DNA of 7,681 bases. Source: Myxococcales bacterium (GTDB taxonomy: Bacteria; Myxococcota_C; UBA6777). The notes under the pieces are model-generated. The model was given only the letters and a program-made list of their open reading frames with translations. It did no database searches and was not told the origin of the DNA. The translations under genes were made by a program, and so were the position numbers. The DNA lies in NCBI GenBank assembly GCA_027005175.1, contig JALTMC010000107.1, positions 1-7,681 of the forward strand, given 5' to 3'. Shown here piece by piece: positions 7,123 through 7,681 of the stretch (within the stretch, counting starts at the first letter, position 1; every line of letters starts with the position of its first letter).

Positions 7123-7171
7123 TGATATTAAGGCATCCACAAGGGGTATCCCTTTTTTTGTTGTAATATCA
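7123..7171. repeat. 8-bp inverted repeat enclosing the terminator
   Basis: TGATATTA at 7123-7130 and its exact reverse complement TAATATCA at 7164-7171 are separated by 33 bases that contain the terminator hairpin and its T-run. In RNA it could form an outer stem, but the pairing is all A-U except one G-C. It may also be a spaced protein-binding site or chance. Confidence 0.4.
7141..7159 (+). terminator. Probable rho-independent terminator of the LysM repeat gene
   Basis: AAGGG at 7141-7145, a GTAT loop and CCCTT at 7150-7154 form a 5-bp stem that runs into a tract of seven T residues at 7153-7159. It lies about 80 bases after the stop codon. The stem is short, but the compact loop and T-run fit an intrinsic terminator reading on the + strand. 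Confidence 0.55.
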
Positions 7172-7358
7172 TTCATTGTATATGTCTTCTGGCTTTGACG
7201 GCTCGTGCTGCCAAAGTGTGGATGCAGATGATATCGTTTTGATGCATCTGATTTCCCAGGGGACAGAAGCATATCTTTGGATCAGTACCACAATCATGTT
7301 GCGGATCTTGTATGACATAAGGACAAGACCAAAGGCAAGCATGATTCGGGAGGCTTAG

Positions 7359-7681
7359 ATGGCTGGACATAGTAAATGGAAGAACATTCAACACCGAAAA
7401 GGTGCAGTGGATGCCAAACGCGGTAAGATCTTTAGTAAGCTTGTCAAAGAGATCACTGTTGCCGTGAGAGTTGGTGGCAATGACCCCGACGCCAACCCTC
7501 GGCTTCGGACAGCGATTCAAAACGCAAAAGGTGCGAGCATGCCGAAGGACAATATCGAGCGTGCGATCAACAAAGGTATGGGGGGGGATGGCAATGACAT
7601 GGTGGAGCCGACCTTTGAGGGCTACGGTCCAGGAGGTGTCGCCATCTTTGTAGAGACTGCCACCGACAACAATAATAGAAC
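7359..7681 (+). CDS. yebC: YebC/TACO1-family protein, N-terminal part (cut by window end)
   Basis: The frame is open from the ATG at 7359 to the window edge: 107 codons of a protein normally about 240-250 residues long. It starts with the family signature [15 protein letters not shown], followed by [37 protein letters not shown] and [13 protein letters not shown], all hallmark segments of YebC. GGGAGG at 7348-7353, five bases upstream, fixes the start. The family is cytoplasmic. It was long described as transcriptional regulators (PmpR-like), while the mitochondrial member TACO1 and more recent bacterial work connect it with translation, particularly of proline-rich stretches. A run of eight G residues (7580-7587) encodes part of MGGD at 74-77 without breaking the frame. 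The familiar neighbour ruvC is not seen on the upstream side; the downstream side is outside the window. Confidence 0.97.
   Translation, partial: MAGHSKWKNIQHRKGAVDAKRGKIFSKLVKEITVAVRVGGNDPDANPRLRTAIQNAKGASMPKDNIERAINKGMGGDGNDMVEPTFEGYGPGGVAIFVETATDNNNR

Larger units (their letters stand above)
7060..7358. other. Gap between the LysM repeat gene and yebC
   Basis: The gap of 299 bases holds a weak hairpin GGGTT/AACCC (7100-7104 with 7117-7121), the terminator at 7141-7159 with its flanking inverted repeat, and a near-repeat of GATGCAGATGAT (7221-7232) and GATGCATCTGAT (7241-7252; 10 of 12 identical, 20 bp apart). A TTGACG at 7195-7200 has no convincing -10 partner. I see no confident promoter for yebC, although one is expected after the terminator. 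A 58-codon frame (ATG at 7182, stop at 7356-7358) has no ribosome site and is probably not a gene. Confidence 0.55.

Noticed and set aside
6559-7272. 237-codon open frame on the minus strand over the end of the LysM gene and the following gap
   Set aside because: Most of it lies antisense to the well-supported repeat domain, the predicted protein shows no recognisable motif, and it would read through the terminator region.
7182-7358. 58-codon frame ending right before yebC, which could be a small coupled gene
   Set aside because: There is no ribosome site before its ATG, the composition is not protein-like, and it starts directly after the terminator. yebC has its own strong ribosome site.

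Overview
The window carries three complete genes and the start of a fourth, all on the + strand, in mid-GC DNA (about half G+C by eye). The genes use good Shine-Dalgarno sites (GGAG or GGGAGG). No mobile element, CRISPR array, tRNA or rRNA is visible. The second gene, a lipoprotein with an alpha/beta-hydrolase fold and an FPYPSD-type N-terminal segment, together with the large repeat-rich surface-type protein after it, suggests a Gram-negative bacterium. My best guess is a Myxococcota/Bradymonadales-like (former deltaproteobacterial) lineage, but this is an inference from style and not a marker-based assignment.

Layout. 77-430: a 117-residue three-helix membrane protein of unknown function. 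431-637: a gap with a perfect 19-bp tandem duplication and a pyrimidine-rich leader. 638-2827: a 729-residue lipoprotein serine hydrolase/lipase with a visible Ser-Asp-His triad. 2828-3096: a regulatory gap with two plausible sigma70-type promoters (TTGACA-N17-TAAAAC, then an extended -10 TGTTATAAT) and between them a perfect 7-bp spaced inverted repeat placed on the weak -35 region of the second promoter. 3097-7059: a 1320-residue protein with no cysteine and one tryptophan, made of two long homologous halves flanking a central LysM domain. 7060-7358: a gap with a probable rho-independent terminator enclosed by an 8-bp inverted repeat. 7359 to the window end: the first 107 codons of a YebC/TACO1-family gene.

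The genes do not look like one operon. The gaps are 207, 269 and 299 bp, and the third gene has its own promoters and terminator. The lipoprotein hydrolase and the LysM repeat protein both point to the cell envelope, but nothing in the sequence links them directly. The most unusual item is the LysM repeat protein. It has a peptidoglycan-binding module and a surface-like composition but no recognisable signal peptide, and it arose by duplication of a unit of roughly 550-590 residues. I do not recognise a named family for its repeats.
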